In this document: positions 24,037-32,633 of the stretch, in pieces
Numbering within the stretch: position 1 is the first letter of the stretch
Layout of the letters: every line of letters begins with the position of its first letter
Made by a program: the position numbers and the translations under genes
Origin: Thermoplasmata archaeon
GTDB taxonomy: Archaea > Thermoplasmatota > Thermoplasmata > Lutacidiplasmatales > UBA184
NCBI GenBank assembly: GCA_035532555.1
Contig: DATKQS010000009.1
Coordinates: 62,001 to 126,000 of the forward strand
Length of the DNA stretch: 64,000 nt
Reading direction: 5' to 3'
Notes under the pieces: generated by a model
Databases searched by the model: none
Seen by the model: only the letters and a program-made list of their open reading frames with translations
What the model was told of the DNA's origin: nothing

Positions 24037-24936
24037 TCAGCTCGAAGAGGCGTTCGGGCGATTCGAGAGCGTCGCCTGGATCAGTCGACGGGTCCGGTCC
24101 AGCTCCTCCGCGTGGAGCTCGAGTCGCGGAGGGCGCACCCGAGAACTTCCCATCCCCACCTCTTGCTGAACGAGCTTGATCAACTGGACGAACTTCGGAT
24201 TCGCATCCAGACGGAGCAGCGGCAAGAACCAGCGGTATCGCGCGAGCGCATCGACTTGCCGTCCGGCGCGCGACGCTTCGAACAGTTCGACCGATTCTCG
24301 AGGGAGCGCGTTGGCAAGCCCGGCCACCCACCCGGACGCCCCGGCGGCCATCCCCTCCAAGATCTGGTCATCGATCCCGACGAATCGAGCGACGTGGGAA
24401 CCCAGCCGAAACCCGAGATCGGTGATGCGTCGAACGTCTCCGCTCGACTCCTTGACGGCCACGAGATTGGGGTTGTCGCGCGCCAGTGCCTCGACATCGT
24501 CGGGTACCACGTCGGTGCCGTAGGCGATCGGGTTGTTGTACAACATGCACGGGAGCCGCGTTGCACGGAACACCTGAGAGAAGTGGGCGCGCACCTCCCG
24601 GGCGTCCCCGTGGTAGACGTACGGCGGGAGCACCATGAGTCCGCTCGCGCCCCACTCCTCAGCCGCACGCGCGAGTCGAGCCGCGTCCGCAGTGGAGTAG
24701 GCCGAGATCCCGACGAGCACCGGCATGCGGCCGGCGGTGCGCACCGCGCTCTCGACGATCCGCATCTTCTCCTCCGCGGTGAGCGCGGGAGCCTCTCCGA
24801 GTGAGCCGAGCACGACCACACCCGCGCACCCGGAATCGAGCAGCCATCGAACGTGCCGCTCGAGAAAAGGCAGATCGACCTCCAACGACGGATCGAACGG
24901 GGTCGTGAGGGCCGGCCAGACACCACTCCACGTCAT
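24037..24936 (-). CDS. DapA/NanA-family lyase, candidate pyrroline-4-hydroxy-2-carboxylate deaminase
   Basis: A class I aldolase-fold protein of about 299 residues. It shows the GxxGE turn as LGSLGEAPALTAEEK, the catalytic Tyr in LYNNPIAYG and the Schiff-base Lys in LVAVKESSGD. In DapA itself this family condenses pyruvate with aspartate semialdehyde; other members deaminate 1-pyrroline-4-hydroxy-2-carboxylate to 2-oxoglutarate semialdehyde. The next gene on the same strand, 115 bases upstream, is a 4-hydroxyproline epimerase-like protein, which is the usual partner of the deaminase, so that role is preferred by context. N-acetylneuraminate lyase or dihydrodipicolinate synthase activity cannot be excluded. 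The ATG at 24936 gives the normal N-terminus; 24966 is an alternative. Confidence 0.85.
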   Translation of the reverse strand: MTWSGVWPALTTPFDPSLEVDLPFLERHVRWLLDSGCAGVVVLGSLGEAPALTAEEKMRIVESAVRTAGRMPVLVGISAYSTADAARLARAAEEWGASGLMVLPPYVYHGDAREVRAHFSQVFRATRLPCMLYNNPIAYGTDVVPDDVEALARDNPNLVAVKESSGDVRRITDLGFRLGSHVARFVGIDDQILEGMAAGASGWVAGLANALPRESVELFEASRAGRQVDALARYRWFLPLLRLDANPKFVQLIKLVQQEVGMGSSRVRPPRLELHAEELDRTRRLIQATLSNRPNASSS

Positions 24937-25051
24937 CGACGCGCTTCTCCTCCCGGGTTCGCCCACGCACCGGGGCCGGCCAGATGGAGGTTTCGGCCCT
25001 CGAGGCGTTCGAATCCATCGCCGACCGCGTCCGCGTCGGGTTCCCGAGAGC

Positions 25052-26020
25052 TCACCCTCGTGGATTCCGGATCAACGGATCGTCGCGGTCGACGAGAAGT
25101 TCCGTTTCACCCGTGACATAGGCCGAGCCGCGGATCGCAGGGTAGAGGATCCCGTCGCGGCGCACTAGTCGACCCACGAATCGAGTGCCGAGAACGCTCT
25201 CCTGCCGCCAGAGCGCTCCCTCGGCAAGCTTTCCATCGGCGTACAGGCAGGCCATCTTCGCGCTCGTTCCCGTGCCGCATGGGGAGCGATCGTACGCGTC
25301 CCCAGGGCATAGCACGAAATTCCGAGCATCCGCGTCGGGCCGTTGCGGCGGTCCGGAGAGCTCGACGTGGTCGATCTCCGCCCCATCGGCCCCGGTGATG
25401 CCCTTTCGGTGCAGTTCCCGTCGGATGGCAACGGTCCGGTCCGTGAGGGCGGGTACGTCGGCGAGCCGCAGCTCGATGGTCGGATCGGCGACGAGGAAGA
25501 ACCAGTTCCCCCCCCATGCGATGTCCCCGTAGACCCGTCCGTACCCAGGGACTTCGAGCTCGACGTCCTTGTGATGGCGGTAGCTCGCAACGTTGGTGAA
25601 CGTCACCTCGTGAGCGTTGTGCAGCTCGGCAGAAACCACGCCGACCGGCGTCTCGAGCCGGTAGGTTCTCGGGGCCGCGATCCGGCCCAGGTGGTGGAGG
25701 GTAACGAGCACTCCGATCGTACCGTGCCCGCACATCCCGAGGTACCCGACATTGTTGAAGAAAACCACACCGGACGCGACCGGAGCGACCGGTGCGCAGA
25801 GGAGCGCCCCGACGGCGATGGGCGAGCCCCTAGGTTCGTCTACGATAATCCGACGAAAGTTGTCGTGGAGGGTCCGGAAGCGCTCGACACGGCTCGCGAG
25901 CGATCCGCCCCCGAGGTCGGGCCCTCCGGAGAGGACGACGCGGGTCGGCTCCCCTTCAGTGTGGCTGTCGATCACCCGGATGCGCCCGTCAGCGGGTCGT
26001 GGATTCCCGTGCGACGCCAT
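25052..26020 (-). CDS. 4-hydroxyproline 2-epimerase (proline racemase family)
   Basis: About 322 residues of the proline racemase family, which acts through two cysteines as acid and base. Both are present: GYLGMCGHGTIGV and DRSPCGTGTSAKMACL. The second Cys separates it from the trans-3-hydroxyproline dehydratases, which have Thr there. Other family features are VIDSHTEGEPTRVV at the N-terminus and GDIAWGGNWFFLV in the middle. The RSPCGTGTSAK context favours 4-hydroxyproline epimerase over proline racemase. The ATG at 26020 places the N-terminal strand as in relatives; longer frames to 26116 exist. It is followed by the DapA-like gene and lies opposite the aminotransferase operon across an A/T-rich divergent region. 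Confidence 0.88.
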   Translation of the reverse strand: MASHGNPRPADGRIRVIDSHTEGEPTRVVLSGGPDLGGGSLASRVERFRTLHDNFRRIIVDEPRGSPIAVGALLCAPVAPVASGVVFFNNVGYLGMCGHGTIGVLVTLHHLGRIAAPRTYRLETPVGVVSAELHNAHEVTFTNVASYRHHKDVELEVPGYGRVYGDIAWGGNWFFLVADPTIELRLADVPALTDRTVAIRRELHRKGITGADGAEIDHVELSGPPQRPDADARNFVLCPGDAYDRSPCGTGTSAKMACLYADGKLAEGALWRQESVLGTRFVGRLVRRDGILYPAIRGSAYVTGETELLVDRDDPLIRNPRG

Positions 26021-26342
26021 GCGACCCAAGGGGGCCCGGCCGCCCCGGGAGGCCATGGCGCCCGCGAACGCATCAACCTTCGGGGCCCCGGAGACCGACC
26101 CCCGCGGGGACCCCACTCGGCAGGTGAAGGGTTACCCAACCGTGTCCGAAGTGGATAATTTGGAGAACTTATAGCAGTGTTTTCGAGGGCGAGTTGGCAA
26201 TATCATCGATATAGAGTCCTTTAACTTAACACGCGTGAAAATGTATTATAACGTACATCTTACGTACCACGGATTCCGTGGGTTCGCTGTCTATATATAC
26301 GGTCCCCCGGGTCGATGAGACAGTTACGGAGATGAAATTCTC
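26021..26342. promoter_or_regulatory. A/T-rich divergent control region of the epimerase and aminotransferase operons
   Basis: About 320 bases without a gene, with a low-GC core from 26150 to 26300. The plus strand has TATATATA at 26292-26299, about 44 bases before the ATG at 26343, giving a leader of about 20 bases. Just before it CCACGG and CCGTGG form a palindrome at 26267-26281. For the minus strand a TATAAG lies near 26170. The palindrome next to the TATA box is a good repressor or activator site. Confidence 0.6.
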
Positions 26343-27947
26343 ATGGCGGAATCGGAGACCGCCCCAACTCCCCCACCCCGAGCCCCGGGCGACCGTCCGG
26401 GCGCGGATGGCCGACCGGTCCGGGAGCTGCCGGCAGGCCTGAAGGCAGAGGGCGCCGCGCAGCCCTCCATCGTCCCTGCCGAGAACGCCGCCGCGGCCGA
26501 CGCGCGGAAAGAGGAGCTGTCACGAGAGGCCAAGAAGGACCCGACCTCTGCCCCCCTCGTTGTCGAGGTCGAAACCCCTCCGGAACTGCCGATCCCGATC
26601 GCACGGCTCGTGCCCAAGCTCAGGAAGAGCGCGAAGCTCTTCGCGGAGGGGAAGCTCTACGTTCCGAACGCATCGAGCTCCTTGATCCGGGTCGCCTCCT
26701 ACGATCCCTGCCCACCGTTCATCGCTCGCGGGAAGGGCGCCCGCATCTGGGACGAGGACGAGAACGAGTACCTCGACTTCAACCTCGCGTACGGGTGCCT
26801 CATCAACGGGCACGCACCCGCGGACCAGGTGCGTGCGATCGCCGAGCAGGCGGAGAAGGGGATCCACTTTGCTGCCCCTACCGAGCTCGAGATCGACGTA
26901 GCGAAGCAGTTCCGCCGGCTCGTCCCGAGCGCCGAGCGCGTCGCGTTCTGCTCGAACGGTTCCGACGCCACGATGAACGCTATCCGGATCGCCCGCGCCG
27001 TGACCGGCAAGGATGCCATCTTGAAGTTCGAGGGCCACTACCACGGCCAGCACGACTACGCGCTGATCAGCGCCGAGGCTCCGCCGATCGTGGCGGGCCT
27101 GGACGAGTATCCTCGCCCGCTCCCGAACTCCGCCGGGATCCCGCCGGGCGTCACGGACTACGTGATGGTCGCGCAGTACAACAGCATCGTCTCCTTCGAG
27201 CGGATGGTCAAGCGCTACCGCGATCGGCTCGCCTGCGTGATCCTGGAACCAATCATGGCGAACGCGGGGGTCATTGCGCCGGTCCCGGAGTACCTGAAGC
27301 GGATCGTGGAGATCGCCCACCAGAACGAGATCCTAGTCATCTTTGACGAGGTGTTCACGGGATTCCGGGTGGCACCCGGAGGCGCGCAGCAGCTCTACGG
27401 GGTAGAGCCCGATCTCTCTTGCTGGGCGAAGGCGCTCGGCGGAGGCGTGCCGATCTCGGCGGTCTCGGGGAAGGCTGAGTACATGGACTCGATCGCGCCG
27501 GGCCGGATCTCCTTCGGAGGTACGTACTTCGCGAACAACCTGTCCCTCTCCGGAACGCTCGCGAACCTCAAGCACCTCGCGCGCGGAGGAGAGGAGTTGT
27601 ACGCGCGCTTTGGGCACCTCACCAACAAGCTCGAGAAAGGCATCGAACAGGCCGCGCGCGACGCCAAGGTGTCCGTCCTGGTGCAGTCGGTCAACGGGAT
27701 GCTGCAGTACTTCTTCACCCGCCGCAAGAAGATCCAGAACTACCGGGAGGCCCTCCAGATCGACTGGAACCTCTACTTGCGCAACCACCAGCTCCTGCTC
27801 GACAAGGGGATCTACACACATCCGGACAACTACGAGCGGATCACCTTCTCGAGCGCGCACACGGACAAGGACGTGGAGCGGTTCATCCAGGCGATCGGAG
27901 AGACCTTCACCGAGCTCAAGACGCTCCCGCGCGATTACCTGGCGTGA
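26343..27947 (+). CDS. Class III (GSAM-like) aminotransferase with long disordered N-terminus
   Basis: A PLP-dependent class III aminotransferase of 534 residues with glutamate-1-semialdehyde-aminomutase-like features: PPFIARGKGARIWDEDENEY, FCSNGSDATMNAIRIARAVT, FEGHYHGQHDY, LVIFDEVFTGFRVA, and the PLP lysine at residue 363 in CWAKALGGGVPISA. Residues 1-85 are Pro/Ala/Glu-rich and probably disordered, an unusual extension for the family. No haem biosynthesis genes are nearby, so it more likely transaminates an amino acid or amine than makes 5-aminolevulinate. It is followed, with a one-base stop-start overlap, by a 48-residue gene and then an aldehyde dehydrogenase, suggesting an amine to aldehyde to acid route. 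Confidence 0.9.
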   Translation: MAESETAPTPPPRAPGDRPGADGRPVRELPAGLKAEGAAQPSIVPAENAAAADARKEELSREAKKDPTSAPLVVEVETPPELPIPIARLVPKLRKSAKLFAEGKLYVPNASSSLIRVASYDPCPPFIARGKGARIWDEDENEYLDFNLAYGCLINGHAPADQVRAIAEQAEKGIHFAAPTELEIDVAKQFRRLVPSAERVAFCSNGSDATMNAIRIARAVTGKDAILKFEGHYHGQHDYALISAEAPPIVAGLDEYPRPLPNSAGIPPGVTDYVMVAQYNSIVSFERMVKRYRDRLACVILEPIMANAGVIAPVPEYLKRIVEIAHQNEILVIFDEVFTGFRVAPGGAQQLYGVEPDLSCWAKALGGGVPISAVSGKAEYMDSIAPGRISFGGTYFANNLSLSGTLANLKHLARGGEELYARFGHLTNKLEKGIEQAARDAKVSVLVQSVNGMLQYFFTRRKKIQNYREALQIDWNLYLRNHQLLLDKGIYTHPDNYERITFSSAHTDKDVERFIQAIGETFTELKTLPRDYLA

Positions 27948-28093
27948 TGGCCGCGTCCCCGGCTGCCCGGATGGTCATCGGCGGGGAGTGGGTCGACCTG
28001 CTCGCCCACTACACGGTCCTGAGGAACATCGGTGCCGACTTCGCGGGCCCGGTGCGGAAGGGATGGCATTACACGGTCTACGGCGATCCGTAG
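27947..28093 (+). CDS. 48-residue protein between aminotransferase and aldehyde dehydrogenase
   Basis: The ATG at 27947 overlaps the TGA of the aminotransferase by one base (TGATG) and the frame ends at TAG 28091-28093, nine bases before the aldehyde dehydrogenase start. The product begins MAASPAARMVIGGEWVDLLA, continues HYTVLRNIGADF and ends KGWHYTVYGDP. Codon use is G/C-ending like the flanking genes. It has two Trp, four Tyr and alternating hydrophobic residues, suggesting a compact mostly beta fold. No family is recognised. Tight coupling to both enzymes suggests a subunit, chaperone or cofactor adaptor of this pathway. Confidence 0.7.
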   Translation: MAASPAARMVIGGEWVDLLAHYTVLRNIGADFAGPVRKGWHYTVYGDP

Positions 28094-28102
28094 GCAGGTC
28101 GC

Positions 28103-29590
28103 ATGATCGAGGGAGTGCCGTCGGACGGCCGCGGTCGCCTGTTCATCGCGGGAGAGTGGCGGGCTCCGGCCGGGGGAGGGTACCGACCCGTGGTCGATCC
28201 ATCGACAGGGAGCACGGTCGGGCAGGCGCCGATCGCTTCTGTGGACGAAGCGCGCGCTGCCGTGGACGCGGCCGCGGCGACCGAAGAGAGCTGGGCGGCG
28301 GTCACCGGCCATCAACGAGCGCGCATCCTGCGGGAGATCGCCCAGCGCCTTCGCGCCGATCGGGACCCCCTCGCTCACCTGATCGCCCTCGAGGTGGGCA
28401 AGCCGATCACCGAAGCGAGAGTCGAGGTCACCCGGGCGGCGAGCGTCTTCGAGCTCGCGGCCGAGGAGATCCGGCAGCTCGGAGGGGAGAGCTATCCGGC
28501 CGACGCCTACGAGTATCCGGTCGGCAACGATCGTCGATTCCTGTTCACCGTCCGGGACCCGATGGGGGTCATCGTCGCGATCGGCCCGTTCAATTTCCCC
28601 CTGAACCTCCTCTGCCACAAGATCGCTCCAGCGCTGGCCGCTGGGAACCCCGTGGTTGCCAAGCCGACGAGCAGCGCGCCGTTCACGGCGCTCCGCCTCG
28701 CCCAGCACCTCGAAGCGTCGGGGATCCCGCCGGGGGTGTTCAACGTCGTCATCGGCCCGGGCGGCGCGATCGGCAGTGCGCTCGTCGAGCATCCCCGCAC
28801 GCGCCTCGTGACCTTTACCGGATCGACCGAGGTCGGCAAACAGCTCGCGGAAGCCGCGGGCCGGCACGCGAAACGCGTGATTCTCGAGCTCGGCGGGCTC
28901 GATCCGTTCATCGTGCTCGACGACGCGGCCCTCGACGTGGCGGTCGCGGCCGCCGCGCGAGGAGCGTTCGGATATTCGGGCCAGGTCTGCACAGCCTCCA
29001 AGCGGTTCCTCGTCCAGGAAGCGGTGGCCGACCGGTTCGGCATCGCGCTCGCGGCGCGGGCCAAAGGGCTCCGCCTGGGACCGGCCAGCGAGGAGACCAC
29101 CGAGCTCGGCCCGCTCATCGACCGGGCCGCGGTCGATCGGGTCGAGCGAATGGTGGAAGACGCACGTCGTCGGGACGCTACGGTCCTGACGGGCGGCCGG
29201 CGCTCGAATGCCTTTCCGGGTGGGAACTTCTTCGAGGCGACAGTGCTCGACTCCGTGCCCGAGGGTGCGGAGGTCGTGCGGCAGGAGCCGTTCGGTCCGA
29301 TCGCGCCGATCCTCCGCTTCGAGAAGATCGAGGACGCGATTCGGATCGCCAATGCCACTCCGTACGGACTGCAGGCCTCCGTCTACACCCGGGATCTCGC
29401 GCGGGCGTTCCGTGTAGCGAAGCGGATCCGAGCCGGCTCGGTCCATCTCAATGACCCGACGAACTTGCGCTGGGACGCGCTTCCCTTCGGTGGGGTGAAG
29501 GAGAGCGGGCTCGGCCGTGAAGGGATCCGCGACGCGATGCTCGAGATGACCGAGGTCAAGCTCATCTCGGTGAACTACGCCGACGGTTGA
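28103..29590 (+). CDS. NAD(P)-dependent aldehyde dehydrogenase
   Basis: A complete 495-residue ALDH. The catalytic Cys296 is in GYSGQVCTASKRF, the general base Glu in ILELGGLDP, and the cofactor region VIVAIGPFNFPLNL with FTGSTEVGKQLAEA is intact; the C-terminal PFGGVKESGLGREG motif is present. Family members oxidise succinate semialdehyde, 2-oxoglutarate semialdehyde, lactaldehyde or glyceraldehyde phosphate. The preceding class III aminotransferase points to a semialdehyde made by transamination, and the epimerase and DapA-like genes next door point to 2-oxoglutarate semialdehyde from hydroxyproline; both are inference. The gene end overlaps the convergent aminotransferase by 29 bases. Confidence 0.93.
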   Translation: MIEGVPSDGRGRLFIAGEWRAPAGGGYRPVVDPSTGSTVGQAPIASVDEARAAVDAAAATEESWAAVTGHQRARILREIAQRLRADRDPLAHLIALEVGKPITEARVEVTRAASVFELAAEEIRQLGGESYPADAYEYPVGNDRRFLFTVRDPMGVIVAIGPFNFPLNLLCHKIAPALAAGNPVVAKPTSSAPFTALRLAQHLEASGIPPGVFNVVIGPGGAIGSALVEHPRTRLVTFTGSTEVGKQLAEAAGRHAKRVILELGGLDPFIVLDDAALDVAVAAAARGAFGYSGQVCTASKRFLVQEAVADRFGIALAARAKGLRLGPASEETTELGPLIDRAAVDRVERMVEDARRRDATVLTGGRRSNAFPGGNFFEATVLDSVPEGAEVVRQEPFGPIAPILRFEKIEDAIRIANATPYGLQASVYTRDLARAFRVAKRIRAGSVHLNDPTNLRWDALPFGGVKESGLGREGIRDAMLEMTEVKLISVNYADG

Positions 29591-31073
29591 TCCGTCGGAT
29601 CGCGGCACCCGAGGCCGTGGGATGGGGTTGGTACGCGGCCGGACGTCGAGCGTGAGCCGGAGGCGGCGATGGGCTCGATCCGTCGGCGGCGGATGCCGTT
29701 GCGGGAGGCTGGCGGTCGAGGTCTCCGATCGCCTGTTCGAAGATCTCGGTCCCACGCTCGAGGAGCTCGTCCTCGATCGTGAGCGGGGCCATGAACCGCA
29801 GCACCTGATCGTACGAGCCGGCGGTGTGCATGAGCACCCCGCGGCCGAGCATGCCCGTGCGTACCGATTTCGCACCCTCGGTCCAGGGGGAGCGCGCGCG
29901 GGCATCGCGGACGAACTCCGTGCCGATCATGAAGCCGAGACCGCGCACGTCGCCGATTGCGGGGTGGGACGACGAAATGGAGCGGAACCGCTCGAGCAAG
30001 CGAGCACCGCGCGTCCGGGTCCGCTCGATCACATCCGTTCCGGCGAGGATGCGGAGGACCTCGGTTCCGACCGCGAGCGCGAGGGGATTCCCTCGATAGG
30101 TTCCCAGGTGGAATCCGGGGGGGAGTTCGGGAGCGAGATCCTCGCGGTAGGCGACCAGCGAGAGGGGGATTCCGCCCCCGATGCTCTTCGCGATGCACAG
30201 GATGTCCGGGGTCACTCCGGAGTGTTCCACGGCCCAGAAGCGTCCGGTCCGGCCGAGTCCCGTCTGCACTTCGTCGGCGATGAGCAGGATGTGATGGCGG
30301 TCGCAGAACTCCCGCAAGGAGGGAAGGAAATCGGCCGGCGGGACCACGTACCCTCCTTCGCCGAGGATGGGCTCGACCAGCACCGAGGAGATCTGATCGA
30401 TCCCCGAATGCGGGTCCGTGACCAGATGCTCCAGATAGCGGATCGTTCCGGCCGCGCCCGTGTCGGCACCGAGGACCGGGTGGTACGGGTCGGGGTACGG
30501 AACTCGAACGATCGAGCCTCCGTGGAAGGACGTGGTGCGATGGTACCGGCGGCCGCTCGTCAGGTTGACCGCTCCGCCGTGGACCCCGTGGTACGCCCCG
30601 GAAAAGGCGACGGTGCCGGTGCGGCCCTGAGCAAAATCGGCGAGGCTAACGGCCGTCTCGACCGCATCGCCGCCCGTGACCGTGAAGAGGATCTTCGCAT
30701 GATTCTTCAACGTTCCCGGTAGATGCGCCTGGAGCTCGCGCAAGAACTCGATCCGTGCCTCGGTCGGGAGTTCGAGGGCGTGCCAGATCTTGCCTGCCTG
30801 GGCGTGGAGGGCCGCTTCGAGGCGAGGGTGGCGGTGACCGAGATTGAGGACCGAGATGCCCGCGACCCAGTCGATGAACCGGTTGCCGTCGACGTCCTCG
30901 ATCGTCGCTCCCTGGGCGGAAGCGATCGCGATCGGAAAGTGGCGGGGGTAGGAAACTGCCTCGGTCTCGAGTCGCGCCTGCTCGGCGAGGAGTTCCCGGG
31001 AACGTGGACCCGGAGGGGGATGGAGGATCCGGGGAGCGTCCCGATAGCTCGACCACTCGGCATCGCGGGTCAT
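29562..31073 (-). CDS. Class III aminotransferase (GabT-like)
   Basis: The protein has about 503 residues from the ATG at 31073. It matches 4-aminobutyrate or acetylornithine-type aminotransferases: IEDVDGNRFIDWVAGISVLN, FTVTGGDAVETAVSLADFA, FSGAYHGVHGGAVNL, LLIADEVQTGLGRTG, and the PLP lysine at residue 296 in CIAKSIGGGIPLS. The last 50 residues are Pro/Ser/Arg-rich and go beyond the family; they overlap the end of the convergent aldehyde dehydrogenase gene. Its start is divergent from another class III aminotransferase at 31179. Substrate is likely an omega-amino acid such as 4-aminobutyrate, beta-alanine or ornithine; the sequence alone does not decide. Confidence 0.9.
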   Translation of the reverse strand: MTRDAEWSSYRDAPRILHPPPGPRSRELLAEQARLETEAVSYPRHFPIAIASAQGATIEDVDGNRFIDWVAGISVLNLGHRHPRLEAALHAQAGKIWHALELPTEARIEFLRELQAHLPGTLKNHAKILFTVTGGDAVETAVSLADFAQGRTGTVAFSGAYHGVHGGAVNLTSGRRYHRTTSFHGGSIVRVPYPDPYHPVLGADTGAAGTIRYLEHLVTDPHSGIDQISSVLVEPILGEGGYVVPPADFLPSLREFCDRHHILLIADEVQTGLGRTGRFWAVEHSGVTPDILCIAKSIGGGIPLSLVAYREDLAPELPPGFHLGTYRGNPLALAVGTEVLRILAGTDVIERTRTRGARLLERFRSISSSHPAIGDVRGLGFMIGTEFVRDARARSPWTEGAKSVRTGMLGRGVLMHTAGSYDQVLRFMAPLTIEDELLERGTEIFEQAIGDLDRQPPATASAADGSSPSPPPAHARRPAAYQPHPTASGAAIRRINRRRSSPR

Positions 31074-31178
31074 CGACGTGCTCGCGCGCTCCAGTGCCCT
31101 TGCGCATATCACAATGCCCGGAGGGTCGCGCGGCGATGGGCCCTTATTAGGGGAGGCTCGCTCGCCGAGTCGAGAGCG

Positions 31179-32522
31179 ATGGATCCCGAAGCGGAGCGCA
31201 AGATCGTACGGGAGACGAACTACGTCACCTGGCGACGCCAAGGCGGATGGGATCCCGTGGTCGTGGTCCGTGCCCAGGGGTCCAAGTTCTGGGACCGGGC
31301 CGGCAAGGAGTACCTCGATCTATCGGCCCAGCTGATCGCGACGAACCTCGGCCACGGGAACGAGCGGGTCGCCCAGGCGATCGTCGATCAGGCGCGCACG
31401 TTGCCGTACGTCGCCCCCGGCATGTCGACCGAGGTCCGCGCGCAGGTCTCGGCCCGGCTCCTCGAGGTGCTGCCCTCCCCGCTTTCCCGGTTCTTCTTCA
31501 GCACGTCGGGGACGGAGGCGAACGAGGCCGCGCTGAAGATCGCACGGGCTGCGACCGGCCGCACGAAGGTGATCTCGCGCTTCCGATCCTATCACGGCGC
31601 CACGGCCGCCTCGATCTCCGTGACGGGCGAGCTCCGTCGTCGGGTCATCGAGAAATTCCAGAAGGTCCCGGGAACCGTCTTCGCTCCCGACTGTTACTGC
31701 TATCGCTGCCCGTTCGGGCTCACGTACCCCAGCTGCAACGTGGAGTGCGCGGAGTACGTGGACCAGCAGATCACGCGGGAGGGGGACGTCGCGGCGATGA
31801 TCGTGGAGCCCGTGGTCGGCACGAACGGCGTCATCGTCCCGGTGCCGGAATACCTTCCCCGCATCCGCGAGATCACCCGAAAGCACGAGGTGCTTCTGAT
31901 CGCGGACGAAGTGATGAGCGGCTGGGGCCGCGTCGGGGAGTGGTTCGCGGTCAACCATTGGAACGTCGTCCCGGACATCCTGACGACCGCGAAAGGGATC
32001 ACCGGCGCGTACGCGCCTCTCGGATTGACGGCGACGACCCCGGCGATCCACGACATCTTCCAAGAGCGTTACTTCCCGCACGGACACACCTACGAGGCGC
32101 ACCCGCTCACCCTCGCGCCGGCCGTCGCGGCCATCGAGGAGTATCGCCGTCTCGCCCTCATCGAGAAATCACGACGGGACGGGGAGTATCTATTGGGCCG
32201 GCTGCGGGAGATCCAAGCCCGGCACCCATCGGTCGGAGAGGTCCGGGGCCTCGGGCTGTTCGCGGCGGTGGAACTGGTCAAGAACCGCACGACCCGCGCG
32301 CCGTTCAACACCGAGGACGACAAGATCGCGGGGAGGCCTCTCGTGGCCGATGCCGTGAGCCAGGCGATGATGAAGGAGGGGGTCTACTGCATCAGTTGGG
32401 TGTCGCACCTCGTGATCGGACCTCCCCTCATCATCACCCGAGAGGAACTCGACCACGGCCTCGAGGTGCTCGACCGTGCCCTGGCGGTCGCCGACGCCCG
32501 CGTGGATCCCTCAACGGCGTAA
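31179..32522 (+). CDS. Class III aminotransferase (taurine/beta-alanine-pyruvate type)
   Basis: A 447-residue class III aminotransferase. The landmarks are VRAQGSKFWDRAGKEYLDLS, FFSTSGTEANEAALKIARAA, FRSYHGATAASISVTG, LLIADEVMSGWGRVGEWF and the PLP lysine at residue 272 in LTTAKGITGAYAPLG. A cysteine-rich insert (DCYCYRCPFGLTYPSCNVEC) is typical of the taurine-pyruvate and putrescine branch, and residues GHTYEAHPLTLAPAV match it too. The substrate is probably an omega-amine such as taurine, beta-alanine or a diamine. A TATA-like TTATTAG at 31143-31150 lies about 33 bases before the ATG. Directly after its TAA comes a TruA coding frame in the same phase. Confidence 0.92.
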   Translation: MDPEAERKIVRETNYVTWRRQGGWDPVVVVRAQGSKFWDRAGKEYLDLSAQLIATNLGHGNERVAQAIVDQARTLPYVAPGMSTEVRAQVSARLLEVLPSPLSRFFFSTSGTEANEAALKIARAATGRTKVISRFRSYHGATAASISVTGELRRRVIEKFQKVPGTVFAPDCYCYRCPFGLTYPSCNVECAEYVDQQITREGDVAAMIVEPVVGTNGVIVPVPEYLPRIREITRKHEVLLIADEVMSGWGRVGEWFAVNHWNVVPDILTTAKGITGAYAPLGLTATTPAIHDIFQERYFPHGHTYEAHPLTLAPAVAAIEEYRRLALIEKSRRDGEYLLGRLREIQARHPSVGEVRGLGLFAAVELVKNRTTRAPFNTEDDKIAGRPLVADAVSQAMMKEGVYCISWVSHLVIGPPLIITREELDHGLEVLDRALAVADARVDPSTA

Positions 32523-32633
32523 GCGCTCAAGAACCACCTCGGGGTTCGGTGGAACACGACGCGCTGGCTAGTCCGCTTCGGATACGATGGTGCCGCGTTC
32601 GACGGCTGGGCCCGCCAGCCGGGTCGCCGTACG

